Assembly: GCA_037355855.1 (NCBI GenBank)
Contig: CM074758.1
Location: 2,515,001 to 2,579,000, forward strand
Direction of reading: 5' to 3'
Length of the DNA: 64,000 bases
From: Pseudo-nitzschia pungens
Taxonomy: Eukaryota; Bacillariophyta; Bacillariophyceae; Bacillariales; Bacillariaceae
The translations under genes were made by a program, and so were the position numbers. Shown one piece after another: positions 19,594 to 32,287 of this stretch. The notes under the pieces are model-generated. The model was not told where the DNA came from, did no database searches, and saw only the letters and a list, made by a program, of their open reading frames with translations. The stretch's first letter is position 1, and the number at the start of each line of letters is the position of its first letter.

Positions 19594-22177
19594 ATGAGTA
19601 AATCAAATGACGAGTCTTACAACAATAATCACGGCGCCCCCGCAGAACTTCCGGCTCTACCAACCTCCTCCTCAGGGATAAGGCGTGGCAATGCGGCAAA
19701 CAGCGGAGGCATTCTTGTAAGCAAAGCCAGCAGTAGCGGCAACTCAAATATCCAACACACTGCCTCCAATGTTTCGGTTGGAACCTCTGTCTCGCAGCAA
19801 CATCAACACCTCTCGGTTGAGCGCAGCCCTTTGCCACCAATGATTCTACGAAGTCTGGGCGATCGATCCAACGAGAAACGAAAGAATGCCGCGCTCGAAA
19901 TAGAAGCGTTAGTAAAGACCCTCCAAGAAGCCAACAATTTGCTGAGGATTCGGGATGTTATCAAAATTCTCTCCAAAGACTTCTGTACAAGCATGAATTC
20001 CAATTATCGGAAGGGTGGACTTGTAGGTTTGGCCGCTACTGGAATAGGTCTCATGGGACATTCGCGTACTTTTTTGCCAGAATTGCTTCCCCCTGTCTTG
20101 CATTGTTTCGATGACCCCGAATCGAGAGTTAGATATTACGCTTGCGAAAGTCTGTACAATATTGCCAAGGTCTCTCGACAGGGCATACTTCAGTATTTCA
20201 ATCAAATATTTGAGGGGCTAACCAAGGTGATAGCAGATGTGGATTTGGATGTGAAGAATGGAGCGCAATTGTTAGATCGATTAATCAAAGATATTGTTAC
20301 GGAGGCAGATGAAGCTTTTCAGGTTGATCAATTCTTGCCTCTCCTGCAAAAATATATCCAGCGGACCAACCCGTACATACGGCAGCTCATCGTCGGGATG
20401 GGTGACCTTGCTCGACTCTGTTCCAGATATTTCTATGCTCGACTACCTGCCCGACTTTCTGGAAGGTCTGTTCAATATGCTGAGTGATTCGAATAGGGAA
20501 ATTCGACAGGCTGCAGATTCAGCGCTTTCGGAATTTTTAAAAGAACTCACCAGCAGCACAGTGATGGAATTCGGACCAATCATATCAATCCTCGTCCTAC
20601 AATGCCAATCAAAGGAACGTCTCAATCGCCTTACTGCTACCACCTGGTTGTCGGAACTCATTCACCATCCTTACTCAGGCGGAGATTCTCTATTGCCTTA
20701 TAATTCCGAAATTCTTGGAGCGATTATGTGTTGCATTTCCGACGGGGAAATGGAGATTCGCATGGTTGCGGAACGCACCAATGATGACTTGTTGAGCCTT
20801 GTAAAGGAAACATCTAGCCCCTTTGAATTGCGATCACTGCTTGAAACCTTAACGAGCGAATTGCTGAATAAAGAGGACGTGCCAACTAAGATGGCGGCTT
20901 TGGGATGGATCAATATGTTGATGGAGAAAAGAAAGACCGATATGAATGCCTACATCGAAGAGTTACTGCCTGTCCTCATTCGAACTCTTTCCGATCCAAG
21001 CGATGTGGTGGTCCTCCTCAATTTACAGGTATTATCGCGAATTTCATTGGCACAACGAGACGAGAGAGGTGATGCGGAAGAATCGGCAGAGGAACAGTTT
21101 GAGCTAGTTCTGAATGCTATCCTGAGCCTCTTTGCAAAGGACCGGCAACTGCTCGAAACAAGGGGTTCCCTGATAATTAGAAAGCTTTGTGTTCTTTTGA
21201 ATGCAAAGAGTGTGTACATACGGCTTGCCAATGCTCTAATGCAGTATGAGAAGGTAAATGGCAAAGTTGCCGACGCCGGAACACTCGAATTCGTTAGCAC
21301 TATGGTTCAAACTCTGAACCTTATACTGTTGACCGCTTCTGAGTTGCACGATTTGAGGTCAATACTATCCAAAAGTTTTACTGTACCACCAGAGAACGAT
21401 AGTAGTAAGAACATGTCAGAGAATGACTCCGGAAAGCGTCATCAGAAACAAAAACAATGGTCACGGCAAAAAAAGAATTTTATCGAAGACAGTCTGAAGG
21501 TTTTCGTAATTCTCTTCCGTTGTTGGTCTCATAATCCAGTGGCGACTTTCTCCCTCTGCTTACTTGCACAAGCATACGATCTTTCTTTTGCTCTTGTTAA
21601 GAGGTTTTCACGGATGGAGGATGTCTCTGTGGGTTTTTTGATGCAAATTGACAAGCTGGTCTATCTCTTGGAAAGTCCGATCTTTGTACACCTACGGTTA
21701 AAACTTCTCGACGTCGAGTCCGAAAGTCACGCACCATTGCTGAAGAGCATCTATGGAATTCTTCTTTGTCTTCCCCAAGGAGATGCGTTTCGACTTTTGA
21801 ATAATCGACTTACAACTGTATGTAATTTACGTGACAATCTGGGCCTCAAGCCGATGCCCGATGTTCCAAAATACGACGAATCACTGTTGCCTTCAACAAA
21901 CACTGTGTTCGTTGGGCGCTTTCCTTTGAAATTGGATGCGTTATTAGTGCGTTACGATGAAACCTTGGAGATGCACCGAGTAGCGCATGAAAAATACGAC
22001 AAATTTGTCCATGAAGAGCAGCAGCGACTGCAAATGCAGGTTGGACCTAGTTCCCAGCAGATTGGTTTGTCTGGAAGCGGCCTGGGTGGCCGAAATCATC
22101 AAGCAACAGCTACGAACGGTCAAATAAGTCCGCAATACCATGGGCAGCAGCAGCACGATAGGCGATTGTGGGATTAA
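19594..22177 (+). CDS. VAC14: VAC14 homologue, scaffold of the PIKfyve/FAB1 complex (frameshift at 20395-20397)
   Basis: VAC14 is the HEAT-repeat scaffold that holds the PI3P 5-kinase FAB1/PIKfyve and the phosphatase FIG4 on endosomes/vacuoles. Residues 1-80 are low-complexity. The HEAT array follows ([63 protein letters not shown]-like, GAQLLDRLIKDIV), then the Vac14 Fab1-binding region (LLDSVPDISMLDYLPDFLEGL, REIRQAADSALSEFLKE) and the C-terminal VAC14 domain ending near FRLLNNRLTTV. The first frame breaks at GTCGGGATGG (20395-20397). Removing one G joins IRQLIVG to WVTLLDSVPDI with perfect family agreement and gives about 860 aa. Without that the protein ends at 20487. No stop or known slippery site supports a programmed shift. 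Confidence 0.92.
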
Positions 22178-22318
22178 GCAATTAAAATCTCAATATTCGA
22201 CCACACATACGCTTAGATGTGCAAAATACGTCAAAATAAAACTATTTTTTTAGATAATCAATTGTTGGGAAATGTCGTGAAAAAGCCCCTAATATACCTC
22301 TAATTCCATGGTCTCACA

Positions 22319-25300
22319 TTAATTTTCCTTGCCTTGCTTACGTCTCGACAACTGATTTCGGTTTTTTCGAGCAGTTTGGGACGATATTTCCAAATCCATC
22401 TCATTTGAATTAGCAAGAACTCTCTGCCTAGAACTGGACCCCGTTCCAATCGTGCGAGCTACAGTGGAAACTCCATCAACGAATTTAGTTCTGAAAATAA
22501 CGTTGGCGTTATTAAACATACCTTCCTTCAATGAGACGACAATGAATTGGCTTTGGGAAAAATGTGTTTTCAGCATATTTCCAATATTTTGCGTGTGACT
22601 CAAATCCAATGCAGCATCAACTTCGTCAAGAATGTACATTGGAGCTGGTTTGAAAAGAAGAAGGGACAGAATGAGTGACAGAGCAAGCAAAGATCTCTGC
22701 CCACCACTTAGTTCACTGAGACTTTCTTTCCACACATCCCCAAATGCAACCTTGACTTCCAGTCCTTCCCACGCCCGCATCCCTTCAGGCGGCTCAAGTT
22801 TTGCAGATGCTCCTGGAAGCAATGTTGAAAAGATAGAACCAAAATCTTTGTTGACCTTTTTCCAGGTACGTTCGAGTTCAGATTTCTTTTTGATATCAAG
22901 TTCTTCGATGACACTCTTGATCTTCTTTTTGTCGTTCTCTACTACCTTGCGTTTGCGAAGAAGTTCAGTGTATTCACCTTCTGCCTTTTCAATCATCCCC
23001 ATAACCTTTTTGTTGATTTTCTTACTCTGTGAACAGCCAAAAAAGGAAAATTAAGTTAGTTTTGTTCTTTGCAGCTGCAAGCGGTACGGAGATAACTGAT
23101 TACGTACCAACGATTCCTGCTCATCTTTCAGTGCGTGCAGTTTTGCACTCATTTCATCGGGATTTGCAGCTGTGAAGTCATAGTCACCACCTTCTACACC
23201 GAACGCACTTTTCTCGCTTTCGATCCACGGATGATTTTTCAATAAGCTCACAACAACCTTTTCTGCATGTTGCCTCTCTTTTCGAATGCGTGAAATCGAA
23301 ACTGCAAGCTTTTTCGATTCGAGGGCGCACTTCTCTGCCTTCTTCGTTAAGCGAGTCTTTTCCCGTTTGATTTCAGCTAGTTCGGAAGAGAATTGTGAAA
23401 TTCGTTCCTCAAATTTTGCTTGCTCCAGCTTTGCTTCGTCCCACAGAGCTTTCACCTCTCCAACTACAATCTCCTTGCCCAACTCCTCTTCGTTCGCCTC
23501 AGTAAAGCTTGCTTCCGCTGATGAGACAGCTTCTTCTGCTGAAACTACATCCGCTCTCAAGCTCTCAAGCTCCATCAGAAGAGTCTCTTTCGATGATTCG
23601 GCTTCACGAGCTTTCTTCACCGCATCGACAGCTGCTTTCTTTGCCTTCTTAATGTCCTTTTCTATTTGACCGAGCATGTTCTCGCGTTGCTGAGTCAGTT
23701 CAACTTCTCTTTCTTTCAACTCATGATATAGATCCCATTTTTCCTTTTGCTCTTCTTGCATCGAGGAATACTCTTCATTCACTTCTTCCAATTCTTTGGA
23801 CATCGAGTCAAGTTTTTCTTCAAGAACTCCGTAAGATGTCTGAGAAACCTGCTTTTGAATACCTTCAAGCTCTGCTTCAGCAAGTGATAGCTTATGACTG
23901 AGTTGATCGAATTGTGTAGACTTTTGTTTCATCTGACTTATCGCCGTCAAGACGACCGAAAGGCGCTGCTTGTCGGCAGAAAGCTGCTTGGAGGATTCCA
24001 TAAGTTTGGTAAGTTCTCCGAGTGTGTTTCCGAAGTTACTCTTTGATCCTCCCGTAATGGTCCCGGATGGATCGTAGACATCCCCATCTAATGTCACTGT
24101 TCTAGTTTTGGTTGTATCGCATATTTGGTTCGCCGCCCTTGCTCCGTCTACAACGATTGATGCACCAAAAACATATTCCATGGCAGATCGGATTTCTTCG
24201 TCGAATCCTACGAGTTCAATTGCCGGCCAAGCTTTGGCACCAAGACCATTCGCGATTTCGTTCGCCTTGTTACAAGCAGCGGCGGTCACACGACGCGGCT
24301 GAATTTTGTCCAGTGGAATAATTGTCACTCTGCGCTTGAGATTCCCTCGGTCAAGGATAGCTTTTCCAGTAATGGCTTCGTCAACAACTACTTGATACAG
24401 TTTGCCTCCAGCAACTACTTCGAGGGCAGTAGAATGAATTGGATTATGCACTTGAATAAGCTTTGCAACAATACCTTTGACCTTAGAACGGTCAAATCCG
24501 CGCACGGGATCAGAGTAGTCGAATGCAAGACGACTACCAAGTTGAGCTGTTAGTGTTTCAACGATTCCATTCAGTTCTTCAACAGAGCTACTCAAGTGAT
24601 CTTTCTCTTGATCAAGCTTGATGAATTCCTCTTGATCAAAATTTAGTTCTGAAAGAGTATTTCGAAGTTGGTTTGCCTTTTGAATCGATACTTCTCGCCT
24701 TGTATTTAGAGTATCTGCACTCTTTTGTTCCTTCTTCATTTGGTTTTCGACAGACTGCGCAGACGTGTTGGAGTGAATTTTAAATAGAACATTTGTAAAG
24801 TTAGAAACTCGATGGCAAATGAATGATAAGCCATGCAGAACTGAATATGTAATCTACTTACGGTCAACGATTTCGTTAGATGCTTGATCTTCATCGTGGC
24901 TTGTTTCACCTTGGCTCCTGCTGTTTTAGAATCTGAGTGAGCCTTTGCTATTTGGTCCGGTAGAGTCATACCCTCGTCTCCTTGCGACATTGATATTCCG
25001 GCTGACATGTTTTGAAACTTCAAAGTGAGCTCCTCGAGAGTCTGCTCTGCTTCCAATTTTGCTGACACAATCTCATCAACCGCTTTTGTGTCGTGGGCAA
25101 TTTGCTGTTCTTTTTCACGACAGATGTTATTTGTTTCGGTTACAAGCGCTCTTGCCTCAGCAAGATCCTCTTCCGCTTTTTTCGTTAGCTCTTGACTGTT
25201 CTGCCACGCGGACGTTACCTTTACGAGTTGTTTTGACAATTTTTCTTCTTCCTTCTTTAGCTTCGAATGCGACTCTTCAAACTCCCCCTTGAGCTTGGAT

Positions 25301-26258
25301 GATAAGTTGTTCGCAGCGTTCTCGCGTTCCTCGATTTGTCCTTTGTAAGCTTCTACCTGGGCCTCTAATTCAACCACTTGTTCTTCCATCTCAGTAGATC
25401 CCTCTACATTGTTGTCCAATGCTTCCTGTGCTTTCAAAAAGTCACTCGCAACGACGAATCTTTCAATGCGTTCGATGTCAGCATTATTTTTACTCCACAT
25501 GAGATAACTTTGTTTTTCACCCCGCAGCCTTTCAAGCGTGGGGGTAATCTCTTCCGACAGGACAGAGTTCAATTCATCAACCTTTGCTTGTTTTTTATCG
25601 ATTGTCTTGATTGCAGCGATTCTTTTTGTTTCGTACATACGTGTCCCAGCCGCCTCTTCGACCATTCCTAGGATTTCATTTGGTTTCATGTTTAGTACTT
25701 TGGTGATTCTACCCTGCATAATCAGAAAGTGTGGATTATTGACATTCAATTGTACGGAATGGAACAAGTTCTGAACCTGACCTGCGGGAGAATTACGGCC
25801 GTTGATAAGATACTTCGACTTTCCTCCCAGCAACACCTGGCGAGTAACGGTGACCTCCTTGCATTGCTCATAACCAACCGGGGAGGTCGCCTCATCTTCG
25901 TTGTTGAAGACAATTGTAACGCTAGCTTTCGTAACTCCTGCTTGTCCCTGCTTGTATACGAGTTCCGACAAATTGCCAGCTCGAACCTGACTGAGATTCG
26001 TAATACCTAACACGAAACATATCGAATCCAGAATATTGGATTTGCCAGAACCGTTTAGACCCGTGATTGCGTTGAAATGTGGGTCAAATCTGCTCAAAGC
26101 GAAAACGTTAACAGGAAAAAGTCTTTGATTAGATGTCCTTGTTGACTCTCATGCCGAAAATCTCTGCACAAGAAAGCCGTCACACGAACTCACCCTTCCA
26201 CCACTGTTCTACGAGCATAGGATTTAAATCCATCAATCACGACTTGCTGGATATGCAT
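22319..26258 (-). CDS. SMC2: condensin subunit SMC2
   Basis: Four exons: 26194-26258, 24862-26089, 23108-24754, 22319-23026 (introns 103, 107 and 81 nt; donors GTGAGT, GTAAGT, GTACGT); all joins stay in frame, 1215 aa. SMC2 pairs with SMC4 as the ATPase of condensin, which compacts chromosomes. Evidence in order: [20 protein letters not shown] start, Walker [10 protein letters not shown] (about 32-40), a long coiled coil, the hinge in exon 3 ([43 protein letters not shown]), a second coiled coil, the ABC signature [13 protein letters not shown] (about 1086) and Walker [13 protein letters not shown] (about 1111). MHIQ...GF and the [19 protein letters not shown] stretch identify SMC2 rather than SMC1/3/4. 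Confidence 0.96.
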
Positions 26259-27074
26259 TGTCTTCTGCCTACTACGAAATCGACTTCGCAGCGTGGATTC
26301 TGAATCGCTGAAGTTTGATAGAGTGTAGACACTACGCTTAGCCTGTTGTGAATTTCTTTCAGTTGCAGCGACAACAAATTGTTAGGTAACGTACCGGTAA
26401 GTGTGCTGTCGGAGGGAATGCCATGAATGATGAAAAGGGTTGATTGTTCATCAGAGATGTCGGTCCGTTCATCGGAAAAAAAATTCAAATTTGTATTTTT
26501 TCGTACGATGGCGCGCGCCGGGGGGCTTACTAATCTTCGAACAACATGCTCACAAATAAATAATACCGGTACCAATAAAACCAACGAAATGCTAAAAATT
26601 ATGGAGACCCTTAAAAACCAGGATTTTTTTTGCTGCAGCAACAAGGTTTTCGAGCTGGGAGAAAAAATATCATACCGTTTACACTGAAAGAATCCAATTT
26701 GAAACATACGATAACATCTCAGAAAAAACGCATAGTTTCAACAACGTATCCAGATAGTTTGATCTCAGCAAAAATCTAAAAGGATTAGGAAAACCGAAAA
26801 CAAACATTTGCAATCAAGTCAAAACATGACGGCGAACAAGCAATCAACGCTTGATAGATCAAAGTTTTCAACATGTGAAAACCTTTTTCTCGCGGACCTT
26901 TTCTCCTTTTAAATCCTCTTCAAGCATGAACGATGGAAGCATACGAATTCGGTAACCCACTAACAACAGAAGCAATGCAGTGACACGAAAGACAAGTAAT
27001 CAAATTATTTGATTCGACATAAAATTAAAAATTGATTCCAATTTTTCCCTTATCCTTTGAATAATTTCATCGCC
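26259..27074. promoter_or_regulatory. divergent spacer between SMC2 and the M6 metalloprotease
   Basis: About 0.8 kb with both promoters expected. One copy of the window-wide word family lies near 26388-26402 (gtaacgtaccggtaagt), close to SMC2. Much of the rest is A/T-rich. No gene is supported. Confidence 0.45.
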
Positions 27075-29942
27075 ATGGCTTTCAATAAGTAAGTGGTGTG
27101 TGCGTGCAGAAAATCTCCGTTCTTTCTTGATTGAATTCTCTCTTGTGAACTTTGCTCATGTAATATCTTTTCTTTCACAACGATTTTCAACAGGATGTTC
27201 AGGACAGTTGTCCACCTACTTCCATTGATTGGATATTTCCATAAAGTCGAATCAGGACCGGCAAACCCTTACCCATTTCAACTCAAGAAAAGCGATGGAA
27301 GTCGAACTCCCAATCTATTCTCCCATGGATCAAATCCTTCGGACTCGGTGATTACGGATACCGATGGTTACACAGTTGTCCAGGATGAATCTACGTTGAA
27401 CTTTGTGTACGCAATCAGAAACGAAACAACTGGCGAATTAGTCTCAAGTGGAATTAATGTTGGCGAGAGTGATCCAAAAGACGCAGGTATTCCAAAAGGT
27501 CTCCTTCCATTGTCTCGACCAAAGGATCAAAAAGGAAGACAACTTCAAGCTGAAGGCGAATTCCACCATCGCCAGTTGAATGTTCCTTCTACCGGAGTAT
27601 TGAAAAACTTGGTAGTTCTCGTTCGATTCAAAAATCACCTGAACCGAGAGCTGCCAACTGCCGAAGACTTTCACATCGTTTTCAACCATGATGGGGAGAG
27701 CAGTGAAAATCATGAACTTGCACCTACAGGAAGCGTTCGTGATGTTTACAGAGTAAATTCGTACGGAAAGCTCACTATCGAGTCCACAGTCTATGGGTGG
27801 GTTGATTTGCCTCAGACTGAAGCCTACTACGCCGCAGGAATAGGTGGTTTTGCTACGCCAGAATTCATCGAAGCGATGCACAGTGCTATGGACTCTCTCC
27901 GAGATGATTTCAACATCTCGAATTTCTCGCAGTTCGACGGCAATGGTGATGGGAAAATAGATATGGTTACCCTTATTCATTCTGGCTATGGTTCTGAACT
28001 TCTTGGAGATGACGAAGACGGTGCCAGTCAAATGGACCGAATCTGGTCTCATCATAGAAGGCTCTCGAGAAAAAAAAGATGGCATCCTGACAGCAGCGAC
28101 AAGACTAGCGATGCATTTGTATACCAATACGGCACCGCACCTGCTCTTTATGGTGTGACAGGTTCATCCATTGGAAGGATTGGAGTGATTTGTCACGAGA
28201 TTGGGCATGCTCTCGGTAAGTTTTTTCGAATTGTTTTGGTAATCGTGTCCACGGTCCTGCTCTCTTGATCATTGCAGCGTAATCCTTAGCTTATCCCTAA
28301 CTTTCAACTACCCTAATTAATTTCGTTCTTTCAAGGTCTCCCGGATTTGTATGGTACAATGGAAGGAAATGGAATTGGTTCGTACGATTTCATGTCGAAT
28401 CATTGGGGTTTCCCACCATACTTTCATCTCAGTCAGCTCTATCCTCCAATTTTATCTCCTTGGTCAAAGTTGAAAGCCGGATGGATCGAGCCTCTGGTGA
28501 TCAATCAATCCGGAAATTTCACCATCGAAGCCTCGCACACGTCTGATCAAATCTTCCGGATAAACATGGATGCCGACGGAATCGAATATTTGCTAATCGA
28601 AAATCGTCAGCCAATGGGTTTCGACACGTTTCTTCCACAGGGGGGGCTTGCTATCTGGCACATCGACGAAACTGCTTCAAACGTCGAAGGTTACCCCGGA
28701 CAAGAAGGAATTCCATGGCCACTGAATGGGAAACATTACAAGGTTGCACTTCTTCAAGCAGATGGATCATACGACCTAGAAAATCGACGCAACAATGGCG
28801 ACCGGTTTGATCTTTTCCACGAAGATGGAGTTGACTCCTTGGCTCCTTCAGTGAATTTCGTGGATGGTCCATATCCGAGCACCGACTCCTACAAGGACGC
28901 GATCCCAAATCGAACAGGGATCTTGATCCATCAAATTAGCCGTTCGGCGCCTTCCATGTCATTTTCTGTGAATTTGATGAATCACATATCAACGCCTTTT
29001 CTTGGTGGGAATGGGGCCTCAGGCAATATGTTTGATGTTCTTCCGTCAAAGGACATCAACATTCGAAAAATTTATCTGAACCTTGCCGAGAACGAAACAA
29101 TTAATGTAGAACTCTGGACCAGAACTGGCACGCACGTTTCGTTCGAAAACAAACCATGGCTATGGCAAAGAACCGCGATTGTACCTGTTGAAGGAAATGG
29201 TAGAGGGAAGAGGAGCTGCATGAACATTGGACATTTGCCCTTGAACGCGAACACTCGCTATGCATTTTACCTTCTCATGGTCACCGGTAAATTCAGATAC
29301 ACGAACGGATTGGAAGTTGGGAGTATAGTTGCATCAAACGATGATCTTACTGTGTATGAAGGTGCTGGGTTGACGCGACCATTTGGTAAACTTTACAACA
29401 ATCGCATCTGGAATGGAGAATTCTTTTATGATGTCCTTTCGCAAGATGATTCTGGCCATGGACGTCGCCTCCAAAGTACCTTCGATGGAGGGTCAGGTCA
29501 AAACGGTGTGATGTTTGACGTTTTGCCGCAGAGCGACCTTCATATCAATGGATTCGATCTTCACCTATTCGATGGCCACGAAGTATGTGTGCAAATTTTC
29601 ACGAAGGAGGGGACCTTTTCAGGTTCCGAGAACCAACGCGAAGACTGGACATTAGTTGCGGAGATGAAAGTAGAGGGAAGAGGCACAAATGTTGCGACGA
29701 AAATACTCCTTGATAGCTCCAGTGAAATTGCTTTGACGAAGGGTCAATCTCAGGCCTTTTACATCGTCGTGAAAAATGGTATGGGTCTTCGGTACAGTGA
29801 AGGTCATGGAACTGGCACCCCAGTCAGTAGTGATGACTATCTGACGATCTTTGAAGGAGTCGGTGTTGCATCTCATTTTGGCTCAACGTTCCAGAACAGA
29901 ATCTGGAATGGGGCATTGCATTATCGTATCGATGGTGTCTAA
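27075..29942 (+). CDS. secreted M6-family (immune-inhibitor-A-like) zinc metalloprotease
   Basis: Three exons: a 14-nt first exon 27075-27088 (ATGGCTTTCAATAA|GTAAGT), 27194-28215 and 28336-29942; 880 aa, all joins in frame (introns 105 and 120 nt). Without the mini-exon the start is ATG 27195. A hydrophobic N-terminus (MFRTVVHLLPLIGYF) suggests a signal peptide. The zinc site HEIGHALGLPDLYG, at about residue 339, fits the HExxHxxGxxD pattern of M6 peptidases and is split by an intron after the second His. GNGDGKIDMVTLIHSGYG upstream is the typical M6 segment. The C-terminus has two similar modules (each starting MFDVLP...DI/L and ending RIWNG-F/L-Y), probably beta-sandwich substrate-binding units. 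Likely extracellular degradation or cell-surface role; substrate unknown. Confidence 0.88.
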
Positions 29943-30030
29943 GACGTTGCCAAAAATAATCTCGAAATCAATTATTTAGCTTCATGATGATATTCTCTGA
30001 ATTTCCTTTCATTCCATTTTTTTTTCGAGT

Positions 30031-31008
30031 TTATTGATGACCAAGTCGATTGCTGACTCTAGAATTATTCCTTTTCTTCTCTTCGAACTCTTTGGCTTGG
30101 GTGTAAATCGTTCTATCTATAGCCGTGCGAGCCATGATTGTCAATACATCAATGAGTCCGTCCTTCTTCGTGTATGTTTTATCGTCAGTAAATCCACCAA
30201 TACCAGGCATCACGTATGTGACGCCAGTTCCTTGAACCCTACCTATGTCATAATTTCTATTTGAACGCAGTGAAGACAGTTTTTTCTTGATAATTCTGAC
30301 TTGTTCCTTTTTTTTCAGGTCCTTGACTTTGCGAATTAAGTCACTAATATCTTCCACATAGCGTTTGTGAAAACCAAAAGCTGGTGGATCGGTTAGAGAT
30401 TGTATTGAGGAGCTAGGGGAAGACCTTTTCGGAGATGATCTGCGGTTTCCATTCACCCGATTTCCATATTGTCTGTTTCCCACATCATCCGCAGTACTCC
30501 TGTGATGGCTATGCAGTTGCTTGCTTTCATCCTCTCTGATCACCATTGCATCGTTGTAGGTCTTGTCTAGGTATTGATCAAATGGTGAATACAAGTGCTT
30601 CGACCACCACAATTCCAAGTGATCGGGATAACTTCCACCACATATCATGCATTTGTTGGGACTGTACCTACTGCAAGGATACAGAAGCTGTAAAATTGAG
30701 TTGCTTTCATACCGCACAAACAGATACCCTCCTCTGCCTTCGTAAATCCGATCCTTCAGCAAATAGTGACACCATTTGTAGAGAAGAGCAGATGGAAGGT
30801 CCCAAATGAAAAATCCGCACGCCCTCCTGTTAGTGGGAACTGTCGCCATGCCATTGCAGCTCATAGATGGATCCGAATGCGCTCTATAAAACTGTTTTTT
30901 TGAAGGTACCGTTCGTCTTGACGCCGAGGCTGAGATAGAAGATGAGTAAGCTGACGCCAAGACGGCAGATGTTAAAATAAGCCTAAGGGTTTGCGTCATC
31001 ATTGCCAT
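30031..31008 (-). CDS. unknown secreted or plastid-targeted protein
   Basis: 325 aa from ATG 31008. The next ATG upstream (31098) precedes an unconserved stretch, whereas MAMMTQTLRLILTSAVLASAYS at 31008 is a good signal peptide. The mature part has three clusters of Cys/Trp-rich sequence (RRACGFFIWDLPSALLYKWCHYL; LYPCSRYSPNKCMICGGSYPDHLELWW; HLYSPFDQYLDKTY), including a CxxC, then a Ser/Arg/Asn-rich linker and a basic C-terminus (RYVEDISDLIRKVKDLKKKEQ). I do not recognise the family. It lies tail-to-tail with the M6 protease gene, 88 bp apart. Confidence 0.6.
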   Translation of the reverse strand: MAMMTQTLRLILTSAVLASAYSSSISASASRRTVPSKKQFYRAHSDPSMSCNGMATVPTNRRACGFFIWDLPSALLYKWCHYLLKDRIYEGRGGYLFVRYESNSILQLLYPCSRYSPNKCMICGGSYPDHLELWWSKHLYSPFDQYLDKTYNDAMVIREDESKQLHSHHRSTADDVGNRQYGNRVNGNRRSSPKRSSPSSSIQSLTDPPAFGFHKRYVEDISDLIRKVKDLKKKEQVRIIKKKLSSLRSNRNYDIGRVQGTGVTYVMPGIGGFTDDKTYTKKDGLIDVLTIMARTAIDRTIYTQAKEFEEKKRNNSRVSNRLGHQ

Positions 31009-32287
31009 CGGGACCAAACTGCTTTCGATAGTGGCGATACGCTTTCTTTCTCTCCAAGTGTAGATCGTGCTGTTAGTGCGGATGTTCAAACAAAGCACCG
31101 AAGGGTTCGCTTATTCCTATGAAGACTTTCGATTGACTCTTTTGCACTTCGTTGTTAGACACGAGGCGAAATGCACGACAGAATTCGACTCAGTGAATTA
31201 CGTACGAGGCAAGATTAAGATTTTACTTACTGCTTGTCCGACGTCCACGTTGTTCATGCAAGATCTCTTTTCAACAAAAAACACTTTCCGATGAGAAAAA
31301 GATGGAAGATGATGATAGGGCAAAGTTCAGGCGACGGCAATGTAAGATCGTACGTACGCTCCGTACGATTGACCCTAGTCGACCATGTCCAACCCTCTAG
31401 TTACTACCAGCATAATAATAAGAAGTAAGGTTACAGTGATGACCATAGAAGATGAGAGGAAGGATAAGGTACCGGTATGCCCACTATGAAATAGTAGCTG
31501 TGTTCTCAAAGCTCCCAGGATTAAGGTAAGGGACATCTTGATTGTCTTAGAAGCTTCACTTTGCTCCCATATCAGACCATTGATGAACTGTAGGAACTGC
31601 AGGCTGCAAAAAGTCCCACCGTACATCTTGTGACTTATGGTGCAAATTTAGCAACCTAAGAGTGCAAGGTTGACACCTAGCAGCAGAATTCAAAACTAGA
31701 AACTTTGAGTATGTTTACGCCTGCTATTCTACCATCAAATTAGTATCTTCTTTTCTCACTGGTGGTGGTGGTGGTGGTGGTGGTGTGAGTGGGCTTCTTT
31801 AGTGCCCCGCCAACAATCTAGGTCCTATGAATACTAATAGCAGAAGCTACTCAGCATAGGACCTAGCGGATCAGGTATCTAGGAGTGTTAATAGTTGATG
31901 GGATGGTTCCCACGAATTGATCAAAGCAGATGCATTCCAATATCCAGTAAGGTTATTCTACTACTATGCAGAATTTTTGTTGTTGTGCGTAACCTTGCTG
32001 TATTGAATACGAAGTAACTTATGAAGTAAGATCTTGCATGTGTTACGATCCACGATCCCATAATTATCATTGTTTAGTTTCTCGGGAATTTTAGTTCTTC
32101 CGAACTCTCAAAATTGTAAAAATTGAAGATCGCGTGACGCGGTTTTGAGTTATGAGCAGCTGTGTGAACTGTCAATAACTTTTCGTCAAAGGAAGTTCGT
32201 TGCAAGCTATTTTCAGTGATCGAGGAGATTACTGTCATTAGTTTGACCAGCCTCTGGCGGTAAGGAATATAGAATAAGAAAACAACA
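31009..32287. promoter_or_regulatory. divergent spacer with GGT microsatellite
   Basis: 1.3 kb between two genes read away from each other. The window-wide words appear near 31350-31375 (gtacgtacgctccgtacg), 31424-31433 (gtaaggttac), 31950-31957 and 31989-32010 (gcgtaaccttgctg, atacgaagtaactt). An uninterrupted (GGT)n run lies at 31761-31785. No gene is supported. Confidence 0.45.
31761..31785. repeat. (GGT)n microsatellite
   Basis: Eight perfect GGT units plus one base, in a promoter spacer. Confidence 0.95.

Noticed and set aside
20294..20487. Programmed ribosomal frameshift in VAC14
   Set aside because: No in-frame stop at the shift, no known slippery codon pair, and the sequence context is a GGG run prone to indel error.
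26237..26707. 156-aa minus-strand open frame beside SMC2
   Set aside because: Overlaps the SMC2 first exon in another frame and shows no domain.
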